Shown one piece after another: positions 47,222-58,314 of a stretch of DNA of 64,000 nt; the first letter of the stretch is position 1, and each line of letters starts with the position of its first letter. The notes beneath the pieces were generated by a model that searched no databases, was not told where the DNA came from, and worked only from the letters and a program-made list of their open reading frames with translations. The position numbers and the translations under genes were made by a program. The stretch is from Ampelomyces quisqualis (lineage: Eukaryota > Ascomycota > Dothideomycetes > Pleosporales > Phaeosphaeriaceae): contig JAGTXZ010000014.1 of assembly GCA_018398575.1 (NCBI GenBank), positions 1,798,001 through 1,862,000 of the forward strand, written 5' to 3'.

Positions 47222-47830
47222 TCAAGTACTACTACCTGGACACGCCAGTGGAATCCGCTCCAAACATGCTACCACATCCTGTTTGCTCAAACTCCTGAGC
47301 TCGCCGGCTCGGACGGCTCGGAACTTTTGGGCGAGTTTGGAGGTGAGGCCGATGGTGCCGGTGACGACGACGTCGGTTTTCATGCGCGACGATGACATGG
47401 AGGCGTGTTGGTTGAGGTAGTTTGCGTCGGAGCGCCAGTTTTGGGGGTCGTCGTTGGGTTTTCCTAGGAATGCCCGGACGGAGTAGGAGAGTTTGATGTT
47501 GGCTGGCATGTTTACCTCGCATAGCCAGTCTGTTGCTTGGGTCGTGGTGTTAGTACTATAAACTGTACATCGAAACAGGAAAGGACATACCAAGTTAGAA
47601 AAGTCGTCGTACTTCAGAGGATGGAAATCGTAGCAAAACAATGGGTTTGCCATTTCTACACGAGCACCGATGAGACAGAACACTGTAACCGTCGGGCGTC
47701 GAAGGCTGCTGGGCATCGCTGTCCGTGGAGTCGACCGCCCAATCCCAGTACGGCAGTCAGACCTTGTTGGCTGACTTACGACACTGAAGTAGCTCTCATC
47801 TACATTCAAAACTACATAGTAGCTCGGCAC
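47222..47830 (-). pseudogene. Tyrosinase gene relic
   Basis: Fragments of a fungal tyrosinase (binuclear copper phenol oxidase) can be read in order. LPYWDWAVDS (about 47755-47726) is the hallmark between the two copper sites. In a different frame follows NPLFCYDFHPL (about 47650-47600). After a further break comes the C-terminal beta domain, with YSVRAFLG, TGTIGLTSKL and AGELRSLSKQDVVACL (about 47480-47250). Neither the CuA nor the CuB histidine block is present, so a large part has been deleted and at least one frameshift occurred. A putative intron (GTATGT...TACTAAC...AACAG) at about 47535-47592 joins out of frame. It is not expected to make an active enzyme. Confidence 0.65.
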
Positions 47831-48168
47831 CTAGGAAGCACTCGCCATGCCACACACTCCGCGAAACGGCACGAAGCTGCAAGTAAACATGCCCATGCGG
47901 TGACGCGCATTGCATGTAATGAAGAGGATATTCACTCAAAATACTAGCGGTTGGCATCTCGGAAGTGGATTGTGATGTTGTTCGATGATGAGGTGATTGG
48001 GCGCTCACAAGGACGTGCTTAAGCGACAGCAAGTACACGAAGCACTGAAACTGTGAGTAGATTTAATCCGGTAGATGAAAATGTGGTTCAGCAGCAAAGA
48101 TTTGCAGAACGAGGAATCTACATGGGCTGTGACCTCAGAATCAAACAGCGGTGTTGGGCCTACGTACA
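47831..48168. other. Intergenic, no gene seen
   Basis: A 338-bp stretch between the tyrosinase relic and the OB-fold-like gene. It could include lost 5' parts of the relic, but I recognise none. Confidence 0.4.
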
Positions 48169-49332
48169 TCAATACAATGACGCTAGAGTGTCTGGGGGCA
48201 AAGAGTCGTCGTCGGGTGAGCTGTTTGGTTTCCGCTTTCCTGTTTGTCCTCGCTCTGTAGAGGCGCCTCTGCGCTTCCTGGAACCACCATCTGCTACGGC
48301 AACATAGCTCTTCGCCCACTTCTTCACTCTCTTGAATCTCTCTGTAATTTCTTCCGGTAGCCCATCAAGCTGCGCAATCGATACACCATTGCTCCTCGCG
48401 AGGACATCAATAGTTGTTCTGGCTCTCGTAATTGATGGATTTAGCGATTGTCCATGTACTGTGTCGCGGAATGATGTGAGCGCAATTTTCTGCACAAGCA
48501 ATATGTCGCCAACCTGCATGGTTTGCAGAATCTCTAGCAGGGCCTGCTGTTCACCGAGTCGCTCCTTGTTTGACTGTGGTTGAGGTCGCAGCCAAAATGT
48601 GATTTTGAAGTCTGATCTCGTCTCGTCCGCGACTGTGATCTCGTAGAGGTCCATGTTGTATTCTCCTTTTTGAATGAAGACCTCTCGCCGCTCAGGTTGG
48701 GCTATCAGCACACAAAGCACATTTGGTGTTGGCGTCTGGGGATATAGGGCACGGAGGTGGTGTGCGCTTGGTATAGCGCCAAGTGACAGGATGGTGGTTT
48801 TTGGAGGGACTTGCAAGATTAGGGTGGGGCCTACATTTCTGGTCGGGCTGTTGGAGGTGGATGTAGTGGTAGTGAAAGAAGTGTTCAAGAATGACGAGGA
48901 TGAGATAGTATCCTCCGAGGTAGTATCTGCTGCAACTTGCGACGAGAGCAAGGTGTCGTGGAACATGAGCGAGTGTTGTACAAAGGTATCTGGGACAGAG
49001 GGTGGGTTGTCGAGGGTCATGGCGGTGTCATCTCGCGTAGAGTCTGGAGGAAACATGGTCGAACTCTGGCCAACTTGCGGTAATGTTGTGGACGAATAAA
49101 AGTCGACATTGGGCCTCGTGCTCCCAGGAAGAAAGGGTTGCGACCACCCAGTGGAAAGGCGGGTATCTTTGGTTCCGATCCGCCGCCAACTCAATGCTTC
49201 GGCATCAGAAGCCGACCTTGCAGTGACCCAGGAGGTGGTGAAGACGCCGCATTCCGGGATAGGGAGGAGCGCGGGTTCTGTGAAGTCGAGCTCACGTGAG
49301 AGCGGAGCGCCATTGAGAGTATGGAGTCTCAT
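48169..49332 (-). CDS. Uncharacterised protein with probable OB fold
   Basis: A single-exon gene of 387 residues. The first 150 residues are Ser/Thr/Pro-rich and probably disordered. From about 190 the sequence reads as an OB-fold: NVLCVLIAQPERREVF, MDLYEITVADETRSDFKITF, then QVGDILLVQKIALTSFRD, the pattern of single-strand DNA-binding folds such as RPA or shieldin-type subunits. The C-terminus is basic (SRKRRG, GKRKPN). The start is the first true ATG; upstream only a GTG is in frame. A role in telomere, replication or repair complexes is a guess from fold alone. Confidence 0.75.
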   Translation of the reverse strand: MRLHTLNGAPLSRELDFTEPALLPIPECGVFTTSWVTARSASDAEALSWRRIGTKDTRLSTGWSQPFLPGSTRPNVDFYSSTTLPQVGQSSTMFPPDSTRDDTAMTLDNPPSVPDTFVQHSLMFHDTLLSSQVAADTTSEDTISSSSFLNTSFTTTTSTSNSPTRNVGPTLILQVPPKTTILSLGAIPSAHHLRALYPQTPTPNVLCVLIAQPERREVFIQKGEYNMDLYEITVADETRSDFKITFWLRPQPQSNKERLGEQQALLEILQTMQVGDILLVQKIALTSFRDTVHGQSLNPSITRARTTIDVLARSNGVSIAQLDGLPEEITERFKRVKKWAKSYVAVADGGSRKRRGASTERGQTGKRKPNSSPDDDSLPPDTLASLY

Positions 49333-49655
49333 TGATGAGGAGAGGTCGGGAGGCGGCCCGGAGATAGAGGGCGAATGGCAGGTCAAGTCCGAGCCATCTT
49401 CGGTGCTCACCCCTTCTCACCCGGCAGCCAGAAATACGCCAAAGGTAGGTGGTAACCACGGCCGCACTCGGTATACATACAAAGAGGCCATAGTAGGCTG
49501 CAGCGGCAAAGCAGCCATCCGCCATCCACCTGCACACCACGACTCTGCCTGGATACCACCAAGTCGGACCAGTCGCATCCGCGTCATCGCGCCCACATTC
49601 CGCGGCCGGGCTTGGCGATCTAATCTCCGTATCTGATTTCCAGAGCGCCGCGACC
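49333..49655. promoter_or_regulatory. Bidirectional promoter region
   Basis: 323 bp separate the divergent starts of the OB-fold-like gene and the Apd1/Aim32-like gene. No gene is seen inside. Confidence 0.45.
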
Positions 49656-50821
49656 ATGGGGTCGTCAAAAGCAGCGCCCAAGCACAGGAATGCGTACCTG
49701 GTGCCTGCCATGCTCAAGAACCTGTCCTACAAACTGACCTCGGCGCTGTCGTCGTCCGAGGTGCCCACGCGCAAGAGGGATGGCGCGTTCGCCCAAGCGA
49801 CCAAGACGGAGCAACTATTCCCCGCCACCGATCCCGCCATAGACGGCGACGAGTGCCTGCACGACTGCTCCAGCTGCACCGTCAAGTACCCGCGCAAGTT
49901 TGAGATTGACGAGACGGAGGAGCTGTTTGGCCATGTGAAGGGCTTCAGCACGCATCTGATCGTCGCGACGGGCAAGACGGACTGGGTGCGCGATGTCGCC
50001 GACGAGAAGGGCAGCATCATGGAGGCCGTGGACAAGGGGAGCACGAAGCCCAGCAATGGCGTGAGACATGGTTTTCACCCTTTCGAATGGATGCAGACTC
50101 ACCGTACTAGAAATTGATGCTCTCCGCCTCCGACATACCCGTTCCAAACCACTCCGATGAGAGCACCACGGTCCTCCTCCTCCCAGCCTGGCAGTTCATA
50201 GACAACGTCTCGCCCGCCAACACCCCAGACCTCATAACAAACTTCGTAAACCCGGGACCCACCAACAACACGCCGATTCAGCCCCGCGCCGCCGCATCTG
50301 CACCAGCCCAGTCCAACGGCGCCGCCCCGTCCATACCGCCCACACCGTCCCTCGACGCCCGCCCATGTCCGCACAAATACCTCATCCTCATGTGCAGCCA
50401 AAAGACGCGCGACGCCCGCTGCGGCCAATCCGCGCCCCTCCTCCGCCGCGAGTTCGAACGCATCTTGCGCCCCATGGGCTTGTATCGCGACCTGCACGAC
50501 GAACGACCAGGCGGAGTAGGCATATACTTTATAAGCCATGTGGGCGGACACAAGTTCTCTGCAAACGTCATAGTGTACCGGCATTCATCTGCCGTGCAAT
50601 CGTCTGGCCAGACGAACGGCGGGGATGAAGACGGGCAGGAGGTCCTGTTGGATGCGGACAAGGATGGGGGAGAGGCGGCGCAGTGTATTTGGCTTGCTAG
50701 AGTGCGGCCAGAAGATTGCGAGAACATCGTCCGCTACACGGTGTTGCAGGGCAAGGTTGTCAAGCCTGAGCGGCAGTTAAGAGGCGGCTTCGATCGGAGC
50801 AAACAATTAGCTAGTTGGTAA
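49656..50821 (+). CDS. Apd1/Aim32-family [2Fe-2S] protein (sucrase/ferredoxin-like)
   Basis: A thioredoxin-like ferredoxin of the yeast Apd1/Aim32 family. Exons 49656-50060 and 50111-50821 give 371 residues. An N-terminal Cys cluster, ECLHDCSSC (about residues 67-75), and the C-terminal HVGGHKFSANVIVY fit the unusual cluster ligation by Cys and His known for Apd1 and Aim32. The thioredoxin-like part includes KYLILMCSQKTRDARC, and the conserved end is IWLARVRPEDCENIVRY. Aim32 is mitochondrial and Apd1 cytosolic; no strong presequence is visible here, so I leave the symbol open. The function in redox balance is inferred from yeast. Confidence 0.88.
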
Positions 50822-50979
50822 CCATCCTAATGCATCATGACTCTCGCATACTTTCCAAGCCTAGACATACACACATGCATATCCTCATCTCATTCCACAT
50901 CGCGCTACAAAGTCCAGCCCGTAGCCCCCCCCAAAAAAACTCAAATCATTTCTACCCATTCATCATACTCCATCCACTC

Positions 50980-51336
50980 TCACTCTCTCATAACAACAAT
51001 CCTCCCCGACCCCTTACCCTCTGCATCCCCCTCCCTCCCCATCCCCACCTCCACCTCCACCTCCACCCCGACCGCACGCGCACCCTCCTCGTCATCACTA
51101 CTATCCTCAATCCCCTCGAACATCCTCGCAAACCGCTGATGCCCCTCTCTCTCCTCCTCTTCCTGCGTCATCTCCGGGCCGTCGTCGTCGTCGTCGTTGC
51201 CGTCGCCATCGTCGTCGCCGACATCATGTCCGTGTTGGCGCGTAGATTCGAGCAGAGCCTTGCGCTGGGCGAGGCGGAGAGCGAATTGTCTGCGAGCGCG
51301 GGACGGGGGGATTTGGAGTGGAGGAGGGGGTTTAGG
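50980..51336 (-). CDS. Small acidic protein, 3' exon (start unresolved)
   Basis: An open 3' exon of 118 codons preceded by a TTCCAG acceptor. It reads as basic (SRARRQFALRLAQRKALLE) and then strongly acidic (DDDGDGNDDDDDG, EEEEREGHQRFARMFEGIED, SSDDEE), ending at 50980. I do not recognise the family. A possible first exon is 51465-51427 (13 codons), but its donor is weak. The segment lies between the convergent Apd1/Aim32-like gene and the SAPS gene. The charge pattern is unlike random DNA, yet repeats at 51040-51070 (CTCCAC) inflate Val-Glu, so caution is due. Confidence 0.45.
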   Translation of the reverse strand, partial: PKPPPPLQIPPSRARRQFALRLAQRKALLESTRQHGHDVGDDDGDGNDDDDDGPEMTQEEEEREGHQRFARMFEGIEDSSDDEEGARAVGVEVEVEVGMGREGDAEGKGSGRIVVMRE

Positions 51337-51383
51337 CTGGAAGAGGGTTTATGATTAGCGTTTGTGTTCTTTGGGTTGGGACA

Positions 51384-51418
51384 AGTGTGTGTGTGAGTGA
51401 GTGAGTGAGTGTGTGTGG
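51384..51418. repeat. GTGA/GT microsatellite
   Basis: A run of GTGT and GTGA units lies between the acidic ORF and the SAPS gene stop. It would fall in the intron or 5' leader of the small minus-strand gene. Confidence 0.75.
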
Positions 51419-51662
51419 TTGGAGACAAAAACGAGACAAGAAGTTGAGCTGAACAAGAGCATCATCACCAAGGAAAATACAGGAAGAAAAACAAAAGAAT
51501 TCGCTGCGGGCGACGCGGATTACTACGTGAGATGTGACATTTGCCCCATGGACCCAGCATGCAATGACTCCAACACACCCTGAGCGAGGTAAGAGGAGAG
51601 AAACGCACCAAGCGCGCAGACAAGATCGTGGTTTGTGCTGGTTCTGAACGGTGGCTTCGTAA

Positions 51663-54636
51663 TCATCGATAATCCATATCAGCATCGTCAAATGAGATTT
51701 CACCCACTTGTTCCGAGTCGTCGACAGCTCCCTGTCGCTGCTCTCTGTCCGTGTCGACGTCGTCCATGTCCTCGTCTTCTTCGTCACTTGAATTAGTAAA
51801 GCCGCTGAGCAGAGAGCCACCACCGCTGAAGGTGTACCCACCACCTCCAGTGTCATCTTGGTTGGCAAGCTCCATACTGTCGAGGCCAATGCTACCATTG
51901 TTGGCTAAACTGGCGTTGGAGAGCCCACCGTCGCCGCCAAAGTTGGAAGCTGCGTTCACAGCGTTCAGTACCGCTTGTCTTGGTCCGACACTCATGTCGG
52001 GCCGTACACCACCGAGAATAGCGTTGTCTCGCTCTCGAGTCTCTGATAGGATGTTCTCCACATAATCAACCCAGTCCTCGCTGTGGACCTTGTCGATCAC
52101 TGACCGCGATAGTGTATCCTCCGTGTGTCGTTCCGTAAACTTCAGCACCTCTTCAGCGATGAGTGTGAGATGACCCATGTAACCTAGCCTCATATGCGTT
52201 TCTTGCTGAGATTTGTTGCTCGCCTGCTGACCTTCTATGATCCGCTCGGTGATGCGCCCAGTTTCGAAGAGATCGATAGCCAAGCAGCGGTTGTAGCCTC
52301 GATCCATTTGGCCGTTGAACACTTGCTGAACCACATCGTACACGACGTTGTGGAGGAAATTGTTCCAAGGGAAACGGAAGAAGAAGTCCTGATTTGTTAG
52401 CTCAATATCGTTGCCATGACACAGAAAGCCTTACGAGTATGGTGGGCACCACCTTGTTGTCAACAAAAGTGATCTTCAGCAAGTCACCGACAACAGGTGT
52501 CCCATCAATGTCAATCTCGAATCCGTGGGCAGTTTCGCCTTCAATGCTGCCAAAAACAACCGATTGGGCGGATGCCGTGTCATCAATGGGCGTTACTTCA
52601 GCTGCATCGCTCTCAGGAATAGGTGCAGTGAAGCGACTAGTATCAATACTCGTGGCCTCCGTGTTACTTTCGCGACTCTTACCCGCGAACAGTGGCGCGG
52701 GCTTAGCATCCGGGTGTGGTAATAACTCATCTGCTGGCTCAACTGCCTTCATTTCCGAGCCCTTGTTTAGCTGCTGGGTCAGCAGTGATGGACGGTCTTT
52801 GGTATCGGCTTCTGCTTGATTGGTCTCAGAAGACTCTTGGCGCTCGCCCATAACCGTGTCGTTGTCGAGGTCGAGGTCGCCGACCTTGGCCGACAAGCCT
52901 GCCGATGTGGGTGACTCTGCTTCGTCCGCTGGCTTGGGAGTCGCGGTTGCCTCGGGAGTGGCCGTATCCTTTGGCGGGGTCAATGGCTCCTCGACAAATT
53001 CGCCATCACTCCCGTATGCCTTCTCCGAGGTCGATTCCGTTGGCTCAACCTTTGGCGAGCGCTTGATTTGCTCGCCCGTCTGCTCTTTCTCATCATCGCC
53101 CTTCTGCAAAGAGTCTGCCGCAACTTCAGGGGCAGTAACCTTTTCGAACTCGTCTTCTGAAGTGTTTTGCACCTGGAGAGGTTTTATCTCAGCAGGTGAG
53201 TCCATGGAAGGAGCCCGCGCGTGGTGAAAGCCATGGCTATCCACGCTCGTCGAGAAGTCACCCAGGTTGGTCGCTAATGTCGGCGCGAGCTTGCCCTCGG
53301 CCTTCAAACGCTCGCGCTCAGCATCGCGTCGTCTAACTTCTGCCTCACTGCCCCGCTCGTTTAAGAGCGCCATGTTGCTGCAGTGTAATAGCTCAGCCAT
53401 CAATTCGCATGTCTTGAAACGATCAAACCCAAGAGGTTCTATCTTTGCACCAAACGCTGTCTTGAGCTCCCGCTTCTTCGTTGTGGTACTACCATCTTTT
53501 TGCGTGACGATCTGGCTTGAGCTGTGGACAAGTTCCATGAACTGGGGTATGTGGGAGGCGAATTGGCGTAGCAATGTGCCTAGGTAGATGGGATCCGAGT
53601 TTTTGGGCACTGGACCTATTTGATTCTCCAGATCGTAGTCTGAGTTGTTCTTCCGAATCACCTCAATAATGATGCCGACACCGACTGTAAGCGGGTTTCC
53701 ACCGCGCAACATGTGTTCAATCAACTGCTTCAGACAGGACTCGGACACCAGCTGGCGCGTCAACTCGTTGGGCCCTATGACGGACTGGTCCTGAGTTGTG
53801 GCATTTGCAGAAATGGTGATGATAGCCTTGAGAAAGTCGCCGGCCGAGGTCTGGGTGGAGGTCGACTGGTTAGGGGCGAGAAAGGATATCAGATGCGGGA
53901 CGAGATTTTGCTGCTGCAGCCACTTCACGGGTGTTAGCCTGGATTCTCCAACTGGTGCATCGGAACATACATCGACCATGCCCTGCCCGCCCTCGTTCTT
54001 CTCGAGGCTGATGATCTTCAACAGCAGATCCATAATGACGGGGCAGTCAACATGCTGGAGCATGTCTAGGACGACGTTGTCCAGCGAGCGGAAGAAGTCG
54101 AGCATCTCCTCCATCTTGCGGTCCAGCAGCGACTCGTTGACCTTGGTGAAGTAGCCGGCCTGGACCGGGTCGAGGGGCGCCGGCTGCTTGATGTAGGCCC
54201 AGAACTGGCGCAGCGTGTCCTGGTTCTCCAAGACGGCTTCGGAGATGGACCAGACCTCCGAGGAGAGGATCTCGCACGAGACGTAGGCATACTTCATGCG
54301 CTGTCGCTCCTCCTTGCTGTCTTCGCCGTCTTCCGACTTGGCCGTCGACGACGAGCGGGCCCTGCCTGCAACCTTGCCGAAGAAGCTGGGCCGGTTGGGG
54401 CCTCCGCCCGCGCCCTCTTCTTCCGAGTGCGCGGCATGCTTGGTGGCTATGACGTAGCGCAGCAGGCGCTCGAGGACGTTCTCGTCGCGCAGGTACTCGA
54501 TGAGCTTGGAGTTTTGCTGCTTGAGCTCCTGGATCAGGTCCGATTCGTCGAGCAACTCCTCGACCGTGACGTCGGGCTTGTCGAGGATGCTGTCTAGCGA
54601 CGACAGCTGCGCGTAGCCGCCAAAGCGCCAGAACAT
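51663..54636 (-). CDS. SAPS-family regulatory subunit of Sit4/PP6 phosphatase
   Basis: A subunit that directs the Sit4/PP6 protein phosphatase, acting in nutrient (TOR) signalling and cell-cycle control. Exons 54636-53971, 53922-52435 and 52388-51663 give 959 residues. The first intron is 48 nt and stop-free; skipping it restores the conserved GMVDWLQQQNLVPHLISFL. Family marks are MFWRFGGYAQLSSLDSILDK at the start, HVDCPVIMDLLLKIIS, NPLTVGVGIIIEVIRKNNSDYD, and in the last exon FFFRFPWNNFLHNVVYDVVQ. The middle (about 440-700) is a variable Pro/Glu/Ser region, and the C-terminus is acidic. Yeast relatives are Sap155, Sap185 and Sap190. Confidence 0.95.
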
Positions 54637-55399
54637 GGTGGGCTGGTGGTGAGGATGCGGCTACGCGAGCGGGGCAGGCAAAAGGTCGGCGGCGGGACTC
54701 GAGCGGGATCGCAGCTCAGCGGGGCTCATGCGAAAGAGTGGTGAAGCCGATGCTCAGCCGTGGTTCATGGGTGACGTCGCTGCAAACATGTGCAGAGGAC
54801 GGCGCAGGGTTAGCAGAGCACAGGGCGTGCGAGCGATTCAGAGAAGCTGGGCAGTGGGCAGCTTGGACACGAGCACATGGCACAGCTCCTGGACGCACCT
54901 ACGTGGAGAGAGAGGGGCGGCGGACAAAGCAAGAATGGCACGCAAAGGACCCGAGAAAAACCAATCCGTACACCGAGCCGTCGTAAACGTCGTTACAAGT
55001 ACAGAAGTCGTTCAAGCGAGAGCCGTGTATGCTCTCCGAGTACGTGGTGTGGACAGGGCTGACCGGACGGAGTGATAGATTGGGGCTAGCTGCTGTCACA
55101 CGTCTCCGCTGCGACTCGTCTCCGCTGCATGTTGGCACACGATATCAATTACTTAGGCATACCCGTTTGAACTGATACGAACGAGTCAGACGTCTTGTTT
55201 TTTTGTGCAAGACAGACTATGGGGTACCCACACGAGCTTGGTGTCTCGAGGTGCCCGACCTGCCCACGTGACCTGACGACCTCATGACACGTGCGGGCGA
55301 GCTTCACAGATGCCTGGCCGCGCTTGCAGACAGTCAACAAAACCCACACACAGCCTTCGCTCTCGCCACGACTGCCTGCCACTCCCTCCATCCATCGCC
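54637..55399. other. Divergent promoter region, no gene seen
   Basis: A 763-bp stretch between divergent starts of the SAPS gene and Vps60. I see no supported gene. Confidence 0.5.
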
Positions 55400-56087
55400 A
55401 TGAACCGACTCTTCGGAGCAAAGAGCACCGCGCCCAAGCCGACGCTCAACAGCGCCATCTCTAACGTAGGCGCACCTCAGCCAACACCCACCCACCCACT
55501 AACACGACCAGGTCGACACTCGAATAGAAAGCCTCGACGTCAAACTCGCCAAGCTCAACGCAGAGCTCTCCACGTACCAGCAGAAGCTCAGCAAGATGCG
55601 CGACGGGCCCGGCAAAACGGCCCTCAAGCAAAAAGCCCTCAAAGTCCTCCAACAGCGCAAAATGTACGAATCACAGCGCGACCAACTCCAGTCGCAGTCG
55701 TGGAACATGGAACAAGCCGGCATGATGCAGGACAACCTCAAAAACACAATGACCACCATCGACGCCATGAAGACGACGACAAAGGAACTGCGCAAGCAGT
55801 ACGGCAAAGTCAACATCGACAAGATCGACAAGCTGCAGGACGAAATGGCCGACCTCATGGACATGGGCAACGACATCCAGGACGCAATCAGTCGCAGCTA
55901 CGACGTGCCCGAAGACGTGGACGAGTCGGAGTTGGATGCCGAGTTGGAGGCGCTGGGGGACGACGTCGAGTGGGATGGTATTGGCGAGTCGTCGGGCGTG
56001 CCGAGTTACATGCTGGATGATGCGGCGCCTCCGCTGTTCATTGATGAGCCGCCCGAGACGAACAAGGTCAAGGAGCCGGCGGGTTGA
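55400..56087 (+). CDS. VPS60: Vps60/Mos10 (CHMP5-like), ESCRT-III accessory protein
   Basis: A SNF7-family protein that acts late in ESCRT-III membrane scission at endosomes, together with Vta1 and Vps4. Exons 55400-55465 and 55512-56087 give 213 residues. The start MNRLFG is the conserved end of the family. A basic helical half (KLAKLNAELSTYQQKLSKM, RKMYESQRDQ) is followed by an acidic half (MGNDIQDAISRSYDVPEDVD, ELDAELEALGDDVEWD). The length is normal. Confidence 0.95.
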
Positions 56088-56601
56088 TGATGCCCGCTGC
56101 CTGCTACATCAGTACCTTGTCCACCACGACACAGCGCCGTGATGCGTTTCGATAACCATGGTCTGCTGCAATGTCCATGCCCTGCCCAGCGATCGGCGCC
56201 TGATGCTCGTCGTCGCGCAAACACCGCAGCACTACTTTATACCTCAGGGTATCACGCCGTGACAGCCGAACAGGGGGCGAGCAGGCACAGTCACTTCCCG
56301 CATGTACATGGGCAAATGATGATTGGATTTGACCCCATATCTGACCCTTTTCCTTAAAAAAAGTCTCCTGTCCACGAGACACCAAGGCACACAATAAATG
56401 CAGTGTTGGTGTAATGTTGAATGTTTCATTGATCATAACCCGACCTCTATGTCGTCCCGCCCCAGGCTCTATGCCAAATCGACAACGCCAAAGATGCTCA
56501 TAAGTCGTAGAAAAGCCACAGCTAGCGTTCGGATACACAATGCTTTCCTCTCATCCATGTAGCCGAGAGCGAGTGTGGCAGACACTGCAACAAACAAACC
56601 A
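56088..56601. other. Convergent intergenic region, no gene seen
   Basis: A 514-bp region holding the 3' ends of Vps60 and Rei1. No coding signal is seen. Confidence 0.5.
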
Positions 56602-58314
56602 CTACTGCAGGAGATGGTCACGGAAATGCTTTTGGAAGTTGTGACGCTTCTCGTTACCGGCCTGATAGCGGGTCTTGTGTCGCTGTTGACGTTCTTGATC
56701 GCGTTTCTCAACAGCTCGTACCTCTGCCTTCTTCGCGTCGCTGACACCAATCATGCCAGTACCACCATTGGCACGTGTGATGAGCTCTCGTCGGCCGCGG
56801 CCTTGACGCTGCGCACCATCTTCGCCCCCCTCCTCGTTCATGTCGACATCACTTTCCTCGCCCGATGCTGAACCTGCAGTGAGACGCCGTTGTGCATTCT
56901 CCATGCGTTCAGCAACACCTGGGTAATTGCGCAAATTCTGGCGGTAATACTTGTTCAGTGATCGATGGCCAGCAGTTCGTCCAGATGGCAGGTGAAGTTC
57001 GTAGTCGTCGTGATAAACCGCGTGGGGGGTTCCGTGAGCATGAGAATGGAAACCATCTGCGGCGCGATGAGGCCGGGGATCAGCGTGGTTGTGATGCTTT
57101 GATTTGTTGAGCGACTTGAGGCGATGGGTGCGGTCAATGGGCACAGCTGTAATCTCATCTGTCGGCACACTTGACACTGTGCTGTCAGTTTCCCAGCCAG
57201 CATCATCCTCGTTGCTCGATATCGCAGCGTTGTCTACAGTAGCGGTGACTGCCTCGCGTCTCGCGCCAAGCTTCACGCCTCCCTGTGTCGAAGCCGAGTC
57301 GTCCGAGTCATCCGCATCTTGCTCCATGTCTTCAAAGTCGGCGGCGTCCGGGTAGGAGCTCCGGAAGTCATAGAATTGGCCAACCTCGACAAGCTCAGCA
57401 TCCGATTCGAAAGCAATCATGCAGTGACCCGTGTCGCGCATGTGAGTCTGGATCCCGGATGATGTGTGGACCATTTTGTGACATTTCAAGCACTCGTGGT
57501 TGACGTGAATTTTGTCGGAAAGATACTTGATCAGATTCTCGGGCTCCGTGAGGAACTCCCTCTCAGGAATGAACATGCCATGGAAGCGGCCCATATGATT
57601 GACATTGAGCTCGAAGCTGGGCGACTTGTAGCTACAGAACAGACAGTCGAGGAGAGCATCGGTGGGAAGCTTGGCAGATGTCGCTACGGAGCTCTTGTCG
57701 TGGTCCGCAGTGGACTCGTCGGTGTCGGTGGGCGAGAGCGGATGCTCGGGTCTGAGTTCGGCCGACGAGTGGTGGGGGCGGGATGGTCGTCGCGAGACGG
57801 GTGAGTCGGCGTCCAGGTCTGCGTTCTTGATGACATGGACGACTTGGGAAAACTCCTTCTCGACGTCACCGTTGATGGTGGCTTCGGACTCGGCCATGGA
57901 CTCGCCCAAAGAAAAGGCCGAGCTGATGATAGAGCCGGACACGGATGCGGCATCGTCCATGTGCGCGCGCCTGCCGGCCTTGATGACGTTTGTGCGGTGC
58001 TTTTGGCTGTTGAGGTGGTTGTTGTAGGCATTCTCGCTAAAGTACGTCTTCTGGCAGATGGTGCACGCCTTTTCAAATGAGGCTTTGGCGGCAGTCGCAG
58101 CCGCGGTCGCCTTGTTGGCGAGGACCTTTTCGGTGAAGATCTCCGAGGACAGCGGAGGCAGCGAGGCGACTCGGCGCTTGAGGTTGTAGCGATGCCAGTC
58201 CGTCTGCATGTGCGCGCGCTGCAGATCGCTGGAGCGGAAGGCGACCTGGCACGTGTTGCACGTGAAGGGGTGCGTAGACTGGAGATTCGCGTGGGTAGGG
58301 ACCTGTGACGCCAT
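56602..58314 (-). CDS. REI1: Rei1-like pre-60S maturation factor
   Basis: A cytoplasmic zinc-finger protein that recycles the export factor Arx1 from late 60S particles and probes the peptide exit tunnel. Single exon, 570 residues. Four C2H2-type fingers are visible: CNTCQVAFRSSDLQRAHMQ at about residue 19, CTICQKTYFSENAYNNHL at about 85, CLFCSYKSPSFELNVNHM at about 220 and CLKCHKMVHTSSGIQTHM at about 275. The C-terminus is basic (KHFRDHLLQ), matching the part that enters the ribosomal tunnel. Acidic Asp-rich segments lie between. Confidence 0.95.
   Translation of the reverse strand: MASQVPTHANLQSTHPFTCNTCQVAFRSSDLQRAHMQTDWHRYNLKRRVASLPPLSSEIFTEKVLANKATAAATAAKASFEKACTICQKTYFSENAYNNHLNSQKHRTNVIKAGRRAHMDDAASVSGSIISSAFSLGESMAESEATINGDVEKEFSQVVHVIKNADLDADSPVSRRPSRPHHSSAELRPEHPLSPTDTDESTADHDKSSVATSAKLPTDALLDCLFCSYKSPSFELNVNHMGRFHGMFIPEREFLTEPENLIKYLSDKIHVNHECLKCHKMVHTSSGIQTHMRDTGHCMIAFESDAELVEVGQFYDFRSSYPDAADFEDMEQDADDSDDSASTQGGVKLGARREAVTATVDNAAISSNEDDAGWETDSTVSSVPTDEITAVPIDRTHRLKSLNKSKHHNHADPRPHRAADGFHSHAHGTPHAVYHDDYELHLPSGRTAGHRSLNKYYRQNLRNYPGVAERMENAQRRLTAGSASGEESDVDMNEEGGEDGAQRQGRGRRELITRANGGTGMIGVSDAKKAEVRAVEKRDQERQQRHKTRYQAGNEKRHNFQKHFRDHLLQ

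Noticed and set aside
49333..49410. Upstream GTG start for the OB-fold-like gene
   Set aside because: Nuclear fungal genes start at ATG. The first ATG in frame is at 49332, so the extra 26 codons are left out.
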